From NCBI GenBank assembly GCA_030527925.1, contig JAUMZW010000005.1, positions 62,001-126,000 of the forward strand: a stretch of DNA of 64,000 nt. The letters run 5' to 3'. The stretch comes from Streptococcus sp. (GTDB taxonomy: Bacteria > Bacillota > Bacilli > Lactobacillales > Streptococcaceae). Every line of letters begins with the position of its first letter. The stretch's first letter is position 1. Below, one piece after another: positions 39,864 through 48,266 of the stretch. The position numbers and the translations under genes were made by a program. The notes under the pieces were generated by a model. It made no database searches, was not told where the DNA came from, and saw only the letters and a list, made by a program, of their open reading frames with translations.

Positions 39864-40828
39864 CTATTCTAAAAATCGATTTTCCTCATCTAATACTGAC
39901 ATAACAGATTTACTATGCCCCATCAATCTTTCAAATTCCTTAAAATCATTTTCTTCAATAATCTTCTGAAAGTTTTCAAACTCTGATCTCATACGGTGTT
40001 TTTTAGAGGATTCCTGATAAGATATGCTCTTTTTCTCACGAGTATTCAAATTAAAATGTCAAGGTCATTTATTGGACTTGTGATCTCCATCCATCCTTCT
40101 TCCCCTTGTATTTTAGAGAAAAAAGAAGAGCTAGAATCTTTTGCTGCAATAAGTACAGCCTTGAACATCTTATAGTCTAGAATCAAAACACCTGATGTAT
40201 CCACATTCTTTTGTAGTGTTGAATAATATGAAATTACATGGGGCAAACCAAATAACCCCACTACAAAATGAATATTGTAAATATTCAAATCTTTCAATGC
40301 ACCACCACTTTTTTTGGCATCAAAAACGGGTAAAATTTCTCCATTTTTAAAAGCGTCATAACGAGAAGAATATTGGGAAAAATTAAGCTCTACTAGACGA
40401 ATCTCCCCTAATCTTGATAAGTTTGATTTAATAAGATTATAGTTATTCTGATGGATTGTTGTTATTGCTTCAAATAAAAAAATATTATTTTCAATGGCTA
40501 ATTTTTCAAGAACAACAAGCTGATCCAAAGTATCCGTAAATGGTTTTTCACAAATAACATGTTTTTTATGTTGTAAAGCTTGTTTTGCATATTCAAAATG
40601 TAAATGGTTCGGAAGTGTAATATAGACCGTATCACAGGATTCATCTCTTAAAAGCTTATCAAAATCATCATATACACTAGAAATATCAAATGATTTCGCT
40701 AAGGATTGAGCAGCAGGCAAACTTTTTTTTGATGACAGTAAAGCTGTAATCTCTATTCCAGAAATTTTCTTAAGCATTGGTAAAGCCTCTTTTGCAATCA
40801 TGCCTGTTCCTAAAATTGCTAATTTCAT
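39864..40828 (-). pseudogene. Gfo/Idh/MocA family oxidoreductase, frameshifted near the C-terminus
   Basis: Residues 1-260 carry the Rossmann start (MKLAILGTGMIAKEALPML), the EKP motif (HVICEKPFTDT) and the C-terminal sheet (FEAITTIHQNNYNLIK, GGALKDLNIYNIHFV). The frame stops after NDLDILI, while the next frame continues NTREKKSISYQESSKKHRM ... NRFLE, the expected tail. One extra T in the T4 run at about 40055-40060 (GACATTTTAAT) rejoins them as LDIFNLNTREKK. The loss removes about 60 residues. The family uses NAD(P) on sugars or related compounds; the substrate is unknown. Start ATGA overlaps the ASCH stop. Confidence 0.75.
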
Positions 40829-41292
40829 CGCATTTCCTCAATACTAAAAACACATTCAAATTCTTCAAGAACTAATAGACTATCTTCTGTAAATGATAGG
40901 CCGGCTTCTTTGTAATAGGGGCTAAAAAAGTCCAAATGGACTTTACGCCAATACTCTAGACTCCTATAACCCTCACCTTCTTTGAAAGCATGCTCACTTG
41001 AAACTTGTCCAAAAGCAACCAGGTTAACTGCTATCGTTTTTATAATACAAATAGCATTATTTTTACTATCTAATACTACATCATACGAGCCAACCATTGG
41101 TAGAGGTTCATTTTCTAATTTATATAATTCATATCCTGATGATGTAGCAGTTTTAATATGAAGCGATACAAGAGAAGCAAGTAAATCAGGAGCTCCACCA
41201 AATTGAAATGAACCAAATTTGTCAGAAATATCTGGATTAATTTTCTTGTATGCCGCCCATAAATCAATAGCACTTACTTTATGATTTATCAT
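40825..41292 (-). CDS. ASCH domain protein
   Basis: 155 residues from ATG 41292, chosen because it overlaps the SDR stop (TAATG) and has GGAG upstream. MINHKVSAIDLWAAYKKINP, FGGAPDLLASLVSLHIKTATSSGYELY, PLPMVGSYDVVLDSKNNAICIIKT and SSEHAFKEGEGYRSLEYWRKVHLDFF fit the ASCH fold, which resembles PUA and is thought to bind RNA or modified nucleotides. It is coupled to the SDR upstream and the oxidoreductase downstream. Confidence 0.87.
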   Translation of the reverse strand: MINHKVSAIDLWAAYKKINPDISDKFGSFQFGGAPDLLASLVSLHIKTATSSGYELYKLENEPLPMVGSYDVVLDSKNNAICIIKTIAVNLVAFGQVSSEHAFKEGEGYRSLEYWRKVHLDFFSPYYKEAGLSFTEDSLLVLEEFECVFSIEEMR

Positions 41293-41990
41293 TATTTTAA
41301 ACTCCAACCTCCATCAATTTTAACAATCTCACCTTGCATTGAAGCTGCTTTTCCAGATGATAAAAACAAGGTTAAGTCAGCTATTTCACTAGCTTCTGAC
41401 CACCTGCCAATAGGTGTCTCATTTGCAACCCAATCAGCCAATCCTCCCGGCTCAAAATCAGCCTTTGTCATGGCTGTTTTAACTGCACCTGGGGCAATAC
41501 CAAAGACTTGAATATTATCCTTAGCATAGTCAAGTGCTAATTGTCTTGTAAAGCCAGCAAGAGCATGTTTACTTGTCGTATAAGCTATACCACCACCACC
41601 TGCCATGAATGATGCAATGGAGCACATGGTAATAATTATACCTGATTTTCTCCTGACCATACCTTCTAAATAAAATTTGGTTAAACGAATTGCTGAGAAA
41701 AGATTAATATCAATAAGATTAGCCATCTCATCTAAATCTGTTTCTAATAGTGGTTTATAAGCATCTAAAATCCCAGCAGTTAGACATAGAATATCGACAG
41801 ACTTAACTTTCTCAAATACTGAGCTTAAATCATGACGAAGATCACAAGAAATAAACTGAAAATGACCACTTAATTTAGGTTTTATCCCTATATCAACACC
41901 ATAAACATGATAACCTTGTTCTAAAAACAACTGTGCTTGAGCTAAACCAATTCCGCTTGAAGCACCTGTTATCAAAACTGTTTTAGTCAT
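41292..41990 (-). CDS. Short-chain dehydrogenase/reductase
   Basis: 232 residues. NAD(P) motif TGASSGIGLAQAQ (residues 7-19), structural LTAGIL in place of NNAG, catalytic Ser region TMCSIASFMAG and YTTSKHAL (Tyr and Lys). Similar to FabG-like reductases; the substrate is unknown. It overlaps the DUF2829 gene by eight bases. Confidence 0.9.
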   Translation of the reverse strand: MTKTVLITGASSGIGLAQAQLFLEQGYHVYGVDIGIKPKLSGHFQFISCDLRHDLSSVFEKVKSVDILCLTAGILDAYKPLLETDLDEMANLIDINLFSAIRLTKFYLEGMVRRKSGIIITMCSIASFMAGGGGIAYTTSKHALAGFTRQLALDYAKDNIQVFGIAPGAVKTAMTKADFEPGGLADWVANETPIGRWSEASEIADLTLFLSSGKAASMQGEIVKIDGGWSLK

Positions 41991-42219
41991 TTACTTCAAC
42001 CCAATCAGTAGCCAAGATATCACAAGGAGTAGGACTCCACATCGAAAAACCTTCTCCTTCACCAGAAACATTTATTAAAAAATATGGAGTTGCAGCTAAC
42101 ATTTGACCATCAACAGTAATCTCATCAAAAAGCTGAACATAATTTTCAGCACCACTCCATCCCGTACGAACATACTTTCCTTTTAATTTCAATCCTGGTA
42201 AAATCTCTTCAAATGTCAT
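41983..42219 (-). CDS. DUF2829 family protein (Tad2-like fold)
   Basis: 78 residues from ATG 42219: MTFEEILPGLKLKGKYVRTG, then WSGAENYVQLFDE, PYFLINVSGEGEGFSMWSPTPCDILATDWVEV. The pattern (start helix, basic GW, MWxP, D(I/L)xAxDW) is that of DUF2829. Phage members of this family include Tad2, which sequesters a Thoeris signal molecule; chromosomal members have no assigned role. AGAAAGAG precedes the ATG; a longer reading from 42273 has none. It heads the SDR-ASCH-oxidoreductase operon. Confidence 0.78.
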   Translation of the reverse strand: MTFEEILPGLKLKGKYVRTGWSGAENYVQLFDEITVDGQMLAATPYFLINVSGEGEGFSMWSPTPCDILATDWVEVND

Positions 42220-42337
42220 AACTCTTTCTCTCTTTCTTGTAAATAGACTTATAAAATTCTGAAATATAAGCAATTAATTTTTTAAAAAAATCTTCAATTT
42301 CAAAAAATAGACTATAATACCATATTATAACTTAATT

Positions 42338-43273
42338 TCAAATTAATAGTTGAAAAAATTTTTTTATTCCACTCGATATTAATATTTCTCTATTCTTAGA
42401 AATTAAAATTCCTTCAATATCTGAGTTTTTTTCAATTACTGTCATTACATCAACATTAGGTAAACCAAATAACCTTGTTGTCCAGACTTCTCCCATTACT
42501 GATAAATCTGAAATAATTGTTAAGCTTAACATTTCTGTTTCTATAGGATAACCTGTCTCTTTATTAAAAATGTGATGATATCTTTTATTATTTTTTTCTA
42601 GATACCGTTCATAAATTCCAGATGTTACTAATGATTTTTCTTTTAAATTCAATATTCCTATATTTCCTCCCCTTATACTATAAGGATTCTGAATACCAAT
42701 TCGCCACAAACTATCTCTTTATTGTGTATTTTTTCCACAGAATAGAACATTTCCCCCAAGATTTATTAAAGCAAAATCAACACACTCATTTCTTAAAAAA
42801 TTTATTATTTTATCTGCAATATATCCTTTAGCTAGAGCACCTAAATCAATTTTCATTCCTTTTTTTGCTAAATAGATACTTTTTCTGTCTTTATCTATAA
42901 TAATATCTTCTGGATTAGACACAGATAATGATTCTTTAATTGTTAAATCATCTGGAATATGAGCATCTTTAAAACCAATGCGCCAACTTTGAATAAACGG
43001 ACCTAATGCTATATTTAAATTACTTGGTTGTTCTATACTATGTAATTTTCCTAAAGTAATTAAATCAAATAATTCTTCATGAACATTTAATGGTTTTTCA
43101 CCTGCAAGTTGATTAATTATACTTAACTCGGAATTATTATCATTTGCACTAAATCTGTTATTATATAAAAATAAGCGTATGAAAACTTCTTGCATTAGCT
43201 CCTCAGCATTATGAGATTGAATAATAACGTCAATAGTTGTTCCCATCATTTTAATACTTTTTCTTAAGTACAA
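42338..43273 (-). pseudogene. apbE: FAD:protein FMN transferase ApbE, interrupted by an in-frame TAA
   Basis: Residues 1-184 (start TTG 43273, with AAGGAGG seven bases before): KMMGTTIDVIIQ, LNIALGPFIQSWRIG, KKGMKIDLGALAKGYIAD, ALINLGGNVLFCGKN. The stop TAA (42719-42721) then interrupts; the same frame goes on RDSLWRIGIQNP, SLVTSGIYERY and HHIFNKETGYPIE, the normal second half with the metal and flavin residues. Joined, it is about 310 residues, a usual ApbE length. No frameshift is needed, so this is a nonsense change. ApbE attaches FMN to Thr in FMN-binding domains, and such a domain is encoded just upstream. Confidence 0.85.
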
Positions 43274-43393
43274 TTCCTTGCCTCCTTCTTTAACAATAAA
43301 TAACTAAATATTCTGATTAAATCAATTCTTACTCATATACTAACTTAAAATATTTTTATTAATCTACAATTTTACATGAATATAACAAGTGGC

Positions 43394-43428
43394 AAAAAGC
43401 AAGATAAAACTCATTATCTTGCTTTTTA
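43394..43428. terminator. Terminator between the permease gene and apbE
   Basis: AAAAAGCAAGATA and TATCTTGCTTTTT around an eight-base loop, with A/T runs on both sides. It separates apbE from the upstream reductase genes, so apbE needs read-through or its own promoter. Confidence 0.8.
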
Positions 43429-43458
43429 TATTCATCTAAAATTTTAATTTAAATCATA

Positions 43459-44793
43459 CTATATAAAGAAAAATTGAGCAACTATAACTACAACAATAAG
43501 AGATAAGATGAAACCAACGTTGCTTACAATGAATGCTTCCTTAAAACCATGTTTAAAATCTAATCCACTAACACTATTGAAAGTAATAACAGCACCTGAT
43601 TGTGGGACTACTGTTAAAGCTCCACCACCTATAACAACAACTCTATGGATCACATCTGCAGGTATACCCATTGCCAAATAAGGGCCAACAAAATGAGTAA
43701 CTACAGTTCCGATAGCACCAGATGCAGCCATTACAGCTGACAAAATCGCTGTTGTAATAGCTAAACTAATTAACGGTGGTCCAGGAATTTTTAATAAAGC
43801 TTTTTGAACACTACTAAATGTAGGAGCACTGGCCAAAACAGAACCGAATGCAACAGCACTAGCAGCACCAAATGCTGAAGAAACAGCACCCATCGTACCA
43901 TTATTTATGACCTGCTTTTGATTATCAATAAAATTCCTAAATAGTAGTGAACATAAAAATATTGAAGTAGCTAACGCAATAAGAATAATATTATTAATCT
44001 TTGGTAACCCCATTATCAATAAGATTAACACAACTAGCGGAGTAATACTTGTTAAAAATGAAGGTATATTTTTTGAAGAAGTCTTTTCATTTTGCTTTTC
44101 TTCTATAATAGTTTTTCCTTCTAAATAACTATAAAAATGCTCTCCATTTGAAATACTTTTATTTAGTGCATATTTCATATACCATAATCCAAATACTAAA
44201 ATTACTATTGTTCCAACAATTCCTAAAATTGGAGCTGCCATCAAAGTTGTACCTAAAACACTTGTAGGTATGGCATTTTGAATTGATGGTGAACCTGGAA
44301 TCATTGACATTGTAAAAGTTCCTGCCCCCAAATAAAGAGGTATTGAAACTAAAGACCAATTGATATCTAATCTCTTAAATATTGGTCTAGCTAATGGAAT
44401 TAATGTAAAAAATACAACAAAGATACTAATACCACCAAATGTTAGAAGTGCACCAATCAATGTCAGAGCAACCAACACTCTATATGGACTTTCCACCCCT
44501 ATTTTTTTTAATAACGTTTCTGAAATTGAAATTGTTGCACCACTCTTATCCATAAATTGACCTAAAATCGAACCCATTAGAAATATTGCAAAATTTTTAA
44601 TCAAAAATCCTGCTAAACCCGACATATATGAGTGTTCTTGACCAATTAATGAATCAAATAAGGCCATATGGTTGCTAATAATAATAATAAGTGCGGACAA
44701 TGGAGCAGCAATCACCATATTTAATCCCTTAAAAGATAAAGTTATAATTATAATTATTGCTAAGGCCAATCCTATAGTTCCAATAATTGCCAT
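43459..44793 (-). CDS. GntP family permease
   Basis: 444 residues, about 12 membrane helices. AIIIIITLSFKGLNMVIAAPL opening, GSILGQFMDKSGATISISETLLKKIG, the loop TMSMIPGSPSIQNAIPTSVLGT and ALTVVPQSGAVITF are features of the GntP gluconate/citrate-type transporters. It would import an organic acid by proton symport. It starts six bases after the flavoprotein stop, so the substrate is probably the acid that the reductase uses. Confidence 0.88.
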   Translation of the reverse strand: MAIIGTIGLALAIIIIITLSFKGLNMVIAAPLSALIIIISNHMALFDSLIGQEHSYMSGLAGFLIKNFAIFLMGSILGQFMDKSGATISISETLLKKIGVESPYRVLVALTLIGALLTFGGISIFVVFFTLIPLARPIFKRLDINWSLVSIPLYLGAGTFTMSMIPGSPSIQNAIPTSVLGTTLMAAPILGIVGTIVILVFGLWYMKYALNKSISNGEHFYSYLEGKTIIEEKQNEKTSSKNIPSFLTSITPLVVLILLIMGLPKINNIILIALATSIFLCSLLFRNFIDNQKQVINNGTMGAVSSAFGAASAVAFGSVLASAPTFSSVQKALLKIPGPPLISLAITTAILSAVMAASGAIGTVVTHFVGPYLAMGIPADVIHRVVVIGGGALTVVPQSGAVITFNSVSGLDFKHGFKEAFIVSNVGFILSLIVVVIVAQFFFI

Positions 44794-44799
44794 TCTAAT

Positions 44800-47229
44800 C
44801 TATCCCCTTTCACTAGATGCAATTTCTCCAGCTAGACGTCCGAAGGTAAAAATATCTGCTAAAGCATTTCCACCAAGTCTATTTCCTGCATGAATACCGC
44901 CAGCAACTTCTCCAGCGGCAAATAAACCATCAATAATTGAATTATCCGGTCTTAGAACATGAGTTTCCTCATCTATTTTTAAACCACCCATAGTATGATG
45001 TGTTGCTGGACTTCTGGGTGTAGCATAAAATGGCGGAATCTCTACTTTATAATTGAATGATGTCTTGTGACATTCCGGATCCACTCCTGTATCAACATAA
45101 CTATTATATTTTTCAATTGTATCTTTAAAAATTTCTGGATCAATATTAATTTGTTTAGCTAACTCCTCTAAAGTATCTGCTTTATAACATGCCTTATTCT
45201 TAATATCATTTTCTAGCTGCTCATCTGTTGAACAAAAACGTGTTTTTGCAATTTGTGAATCTGAAATATTATAAATTACTCCGCCTTGTTCAAATAGAGA
45301 TCGTGCTAACACATCCCTTGATGCATATTCATTAACAAATCTCTTTCCTTGTTTATTAACAAAGACAAAATCAGATGGTGGACAATCAATACCGCTAAAT
45401 ATTTTCCCAGTAATTGGATCAGCACTAGGCATCAATTGTACAAATCCCATATCAACTAAATCTGCACCTACTGCTTTACCCATTTTTATTCCATCACCAG
45501 TCAAGGCTGGTGAATTTGTTGTTGGAATAAATTCTGGTAAATCACCCCAATAATTATCATACTCCTTAACCATTTCGTAATTAGCAGCAAAACCTCCAGT
45601 TGCCATAATGACACCTTTAGTGGCATATATAGTTAAATCCTGTTCACCCTTAGTAGCTTTTAAACCAATAACTCGTCCATCTTCTACTAATAATTCTTTT
45701 GCTTCACACTCAGTTATAATTTCTCCACCATGTGACTCAACATATTTTAATAATGGTTTGATATATCCATAACCCTCAGATTCTTTTGGCTCCCTAGCTC
45801 TTCTCCAACCTGCACCAACTGGTTCCGTAACGTTTTCTTCATCAAAATCAACACCTTTTTCACGAAGCCATTCAATAGTTTCTAATGCATTTTGACCTAA
45901 ATAATTCACTAAATTAAAATTACCATATGTAACTTTACCATTTAAATCATTTCGTTTACCACCAAAATAAGTTTGCATTATATGAAGATTTGGTGAATCA
46001 AATAGATAATCTTCTCCTCTATCATTAATATTTTCAAAATACGCTTTAATTTCAATCTTTAAAGATTGAAATACACCTAAATATTCTTCAGGGATTTCAC
46101 GTTCATCCGTATGATATATTTTTTCAAGTGTCGGCACCTCACCAGCAAATTTTCTAAAATGGTGTTGCCATTTAGGATCTGCTGCATTAATTTGTCCACC
46201 TGTTCTTGTTGTATTTCCTCCTATAACAGGGAATTTTTCTAAAACAATAACTTTAACCCCTTTATCCAATGCTGATACTGCTGCAGAAAGTCCAGCACCT
46301 CCCGTACCAACAACAACTATATCGGTACTTTTTTCTACATGTTTTTCACCTACAAATTTAGGTTTATATTTTGGCTTTCGTTTTAATATTTCTGGATCTG
46401 AGCCCGCTTCAATTATTGCCTCACTAACACCATCAATAATGCCTTGACTAGTAACTGATGCTCCCGAAACTGCATCAACATTTAATGTCTGACCCTTTAC
46501 AATTGAATCAGGTATCTTGCTAAATACAACTGTTGCTATACCTTCAGTCTCTCCTGATGTATCAATATCAATATTCTCAATTTTATCATCAGATAAAGTA
46601 ACCTTCATAGGCAGTAATCCATTATGCCCTACAGCAGATACTTCATAAATCCCGGGTTTAAATTTTACAGGTTCCGGCTCACTAAGTTGACTAACAATAT
46701 TTGTAAATCGTAAAAATTTCCTAAAACAAATACTTAAAAAGGCATCAGTTTTACGATCTTTCAAATTATCATACTCATCAAATGCTTGCTGAATATGTCC
46801 AAGTAAAAATTCATTTCCAGGCATTACAATACAATTCACACCAGGTGAATCTAGAATTTGTTTTAAATGTAATTGTGCTCTAGAAGAACCCTGTACACCA
46901 GATGAACCACCGACAATCATTACAGGTTTACCTTCTAGGGGATGAATTTTATACGAAAACCACTCTATGACACTTTTTAAAATAGCTGTAACAGAATGAT
47001 TATGCTCAGGACAACTAAATATTACTCCATCTGCTTCTATAATTTTATTTGCTAAAGTTTGAATAGACACACATTCAGTTTGATCATCAGATTCATTAAA
47101 AAGAGGTATATCATCAATATCACAAACTTCAATTTCAGCTTCTTGTGCAAATTTTTTTGACATGTAATTTAATAATCTTCTATTGTAAGAATTTTTATCA
47201 TTTGTACCAACAATACCTATAAATTTCAT
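44800..47229 (-). CDS. Three-domain flavoprotein: FMN reductase + FMN-bind + fumarate-reductase-like FAD domain
   Basis: 809 residues from ATG 47229 (AAGGAG seven bases upstream). Domain 1 (1-185): NAD(P)H-dependent FMN reductase, KFIGIVGTNDKNSYNRRLL and SCPEHNHSVTAILKSVIEWF. Domain 2 (195-280): FMN_bind with DAVSGASVT (about 252-260), matching the ApbE flavinylation motif. Domain 3 (300-809): DIVVVGTGGAGLSAAVSAL, VNEYASRD, HHTMGGLKID and NRLGGNAL, the fumarate reductase/UrdA group. Electrons would pass NAD(P)H-FMN-FMN-FAD to a C=C bond. The fumarate-binding QAHPT is VQLMPS and the TE pair is missing, so a monocarboxylate such as an acrylate, cinnamate or urocanate type is likelier than fumarate. 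No signal peptide: cytoplasmic. Confidence 0.88.
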   Translation of the reverse strand: MKFIGIVGTNDKNSYNRRLLNYMSKKFAQEAEIEVCDIDDIPLFNESDDQTECVSIQTLANKIIEADGVIFSCPEHNHSVTAILKSVIEWFSYKIHPLEGKPVMIVGGSSGVQGSSRAQLHLKQILDSPGVNCIVMPGNEFLLGHIQQAFDEYDNLKDRKTDAFLSICFRKFLRFTNIVSQLSEPEPVKFKPGIYEVSAVGHNGLLPMKVTLSDDKIENIDIDTSGETEGIATVVFSKIPDSIVKGQTLNVDAVSGASVTSQGIIDGVSEAIIEAGSDPEILKRKPKYKPKFVGEKHVEKSTDIVVVGTGGAGLSAAVSALDKGVKVIVLEKFPVIGGNTTRTGGQINAADPKWQHHFRKFAGEVPTLEKIYHTDEREIPEEYLGVFQSLKIEIKAYFENINDRGEDYLFDSPNLHIMQTYFGGKRNDLNGKVTYGNFNLVNYLGQNALETIEWLREKGVDFDEENVTEPVGAGWRRAREPKESEGYGYIKPLLKYVESHGGEIITECEAKELLVEDGRVIGLKATKGEQDLTIYATKGVIMATGGFAANYEMVKEYDNYWGDLPEFIPTTNSPALTGDGIKMGKAVGADLVDMGFVQLMPSADPITGKIFSGIDCPPSDFVFVNKQGKRFVNEYASRDVLARSLFEQGGVIYNISDSQIAKTRFCSTDEQLENDIKNKACYKADTLEELAKQINIDPEIFKDTIEKYNSYVDTGVDPECHKTSFNYKVEIPPFYATPRSPATHHTMGGLKIDEETHVLRPDNSIIDGLFAAGEVAGGIHAGNRLGGNALADIFTFGRLAGEIASSERG

Positions 47230-47230
47230 C

Positions 47231-47839
47231 TTATTCTCCTTCAATATATTTTTCCATAAGAGATTCAAATGAATCATCACTCATACTATCCATAATTTTA
47301 GACATTTTTGTGAATTTAACAAATTCGTTAAAACAATAGTCAAGTTCTTCTACTGATTGAGTATCAATCAGATTACCTTCTTCATCAAAAGCTGTAAGCA
47401 CTTTACCTAATAAATATTCATTTCCAGGCATTACTCTAGCTTCAATATTAGGAGCATCTAAAATTTGTCTCAAGTGGGCTTGTGCTCTTGATGAACCTAA
47501 TGACCCGTATGATGCACCAGTAATCATTACTGGCTTCTTTATTAAAGGCATTGAAACATATGATAACCATTCCAAAACATTTTTTAATGCTGCTGGTATC
47601 GAATGGTCATATTCTGGTGTACTAATTATTACACCATCTGCTTTTTTTATTTTTTGTATCAATTCCTCAACTTCAACTGGAGCAATTCGTTCTTCTGGTT
47701 GATCAAAAATTGGAATTTTTACAATTTCTGCTATCTCAATGTTAGCACTTGCTTTAAAATGTACTTTCATGAATTGTAACAGCTTACGATTATACGATAA
47801 ATCTGCATTTGTCCCTACTATGGCTAAGTAATCCATCAA
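47231..47839 (-). CDS. NAD(P)H-dependent FMN reductase family protein
   Basis: 202 residues. YLAIVGTNADLSYNRKLLQF, IISTPEYDHSIPAALKNVLEWL and PVMITGASYGSLGSSRAQAHLRQIL are the flavodoxin-like FMN_red motifs. It is a diverged duplicate of domain 1 of the next protein (shared VGTN...SYNR(R/K)LL, EWxSY and LGSSRAQ-HL(R/K)QIL). Its stop is one base from the start of that gene, so they are coupled and may form a heterodimer, as in the Vibrio NADH:cinnamate reductase pair I recall. AGGAGG precedes the ATG. Confidence 0.9.
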   Translation of the reverse strand: MMDYLAIVGTNADLSYNRKLLQFMKVHFKASANIEIAEIVKIPIFDQPEERIAPVEVEELIQKIKKADGVIISTPEYDHSIPAALKNVLEWLSYVSMPLIKKPVMITGASYGSLGSSRAQAHLRQILDAPNIEARVMPGNEYLLGKVLTAFDEEGNLIDTQSVEELDYCFNEFVKFTKMSKIMDSMSDDSFESLMEKYIEGE

Positions 47840-48263
47840 AAAAACCTCCTGTTATATAACTAATTATTACATTATACTTTTAACATATTGAAAATTGAAT
47901 GTCAAATTCAATTTATTTAAAATTTATAATATAAGCAAATAGCAGAGTATTCAAGATTTTTTAAAAACAAAAAAATAATGTTATAATCCTTTTTTATGGT
48001 AAATATTTAGTTAAAAGATAGACTAAAATATTTTGTGGATAGTGTAAAATATCTTGTGTCAACACAAAAATAAACAAATCGTGTATAGTAGAGTTACCAA
48101 ACATCGATAGAAAGATTTATTCCCATGACTCAGTTTACCATAGAATAACTGACAAAACCTTTTTTAGAATATAACACACTTGTTCTTAATATACAGATAG
48201 TTTATTTATCACATCTTATCTTAAATACAAGCTTATAAAAAGGATTGGTATTACCAATCCTTT
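47840..48263. other. Gene-free region upstream of the flavin reductase operon
   Basis: 424 bases without a recognisable gene. It holds a perfect 9-5-9 palindrome (47892-47914), a TTGTGTCAACACAA palindrome (48054-48067), several A/T tracts and the metG terminator at the right end. No regulator gene is present on either strand. Confidence 0.6.
47892..47914. promoter_or_regulatory. Candidate operator of the flavin reductase operon
   Basis: AAATTGAAT-GTCAA-ATTCAATTT, exact palindrome with 9-base arms. On the minus strand it covers a TTGACA-like box, and GTATAAT follows before the gene. It lies 53 bp upstream of the first start. The regulator is unknown. Confidence 0.55.
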
Positions 48264-48266
48264 TTA
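48237..48266 (-). terminator. metG terminator overlapping its stop codon
   Basis: AAAAGGATTGG and CCAATCCTTTT with a TTTTTATAAG-type run on the minus strand. Confidence 0.85.

Noticed and set aside
41983..42219. Defence or anti-defence island
   Set aside because: Apart from the DUF2829 gene there is no Thoeris, restriction, toxin-antitoxin or phage gene nearby; the setting is metabolic.
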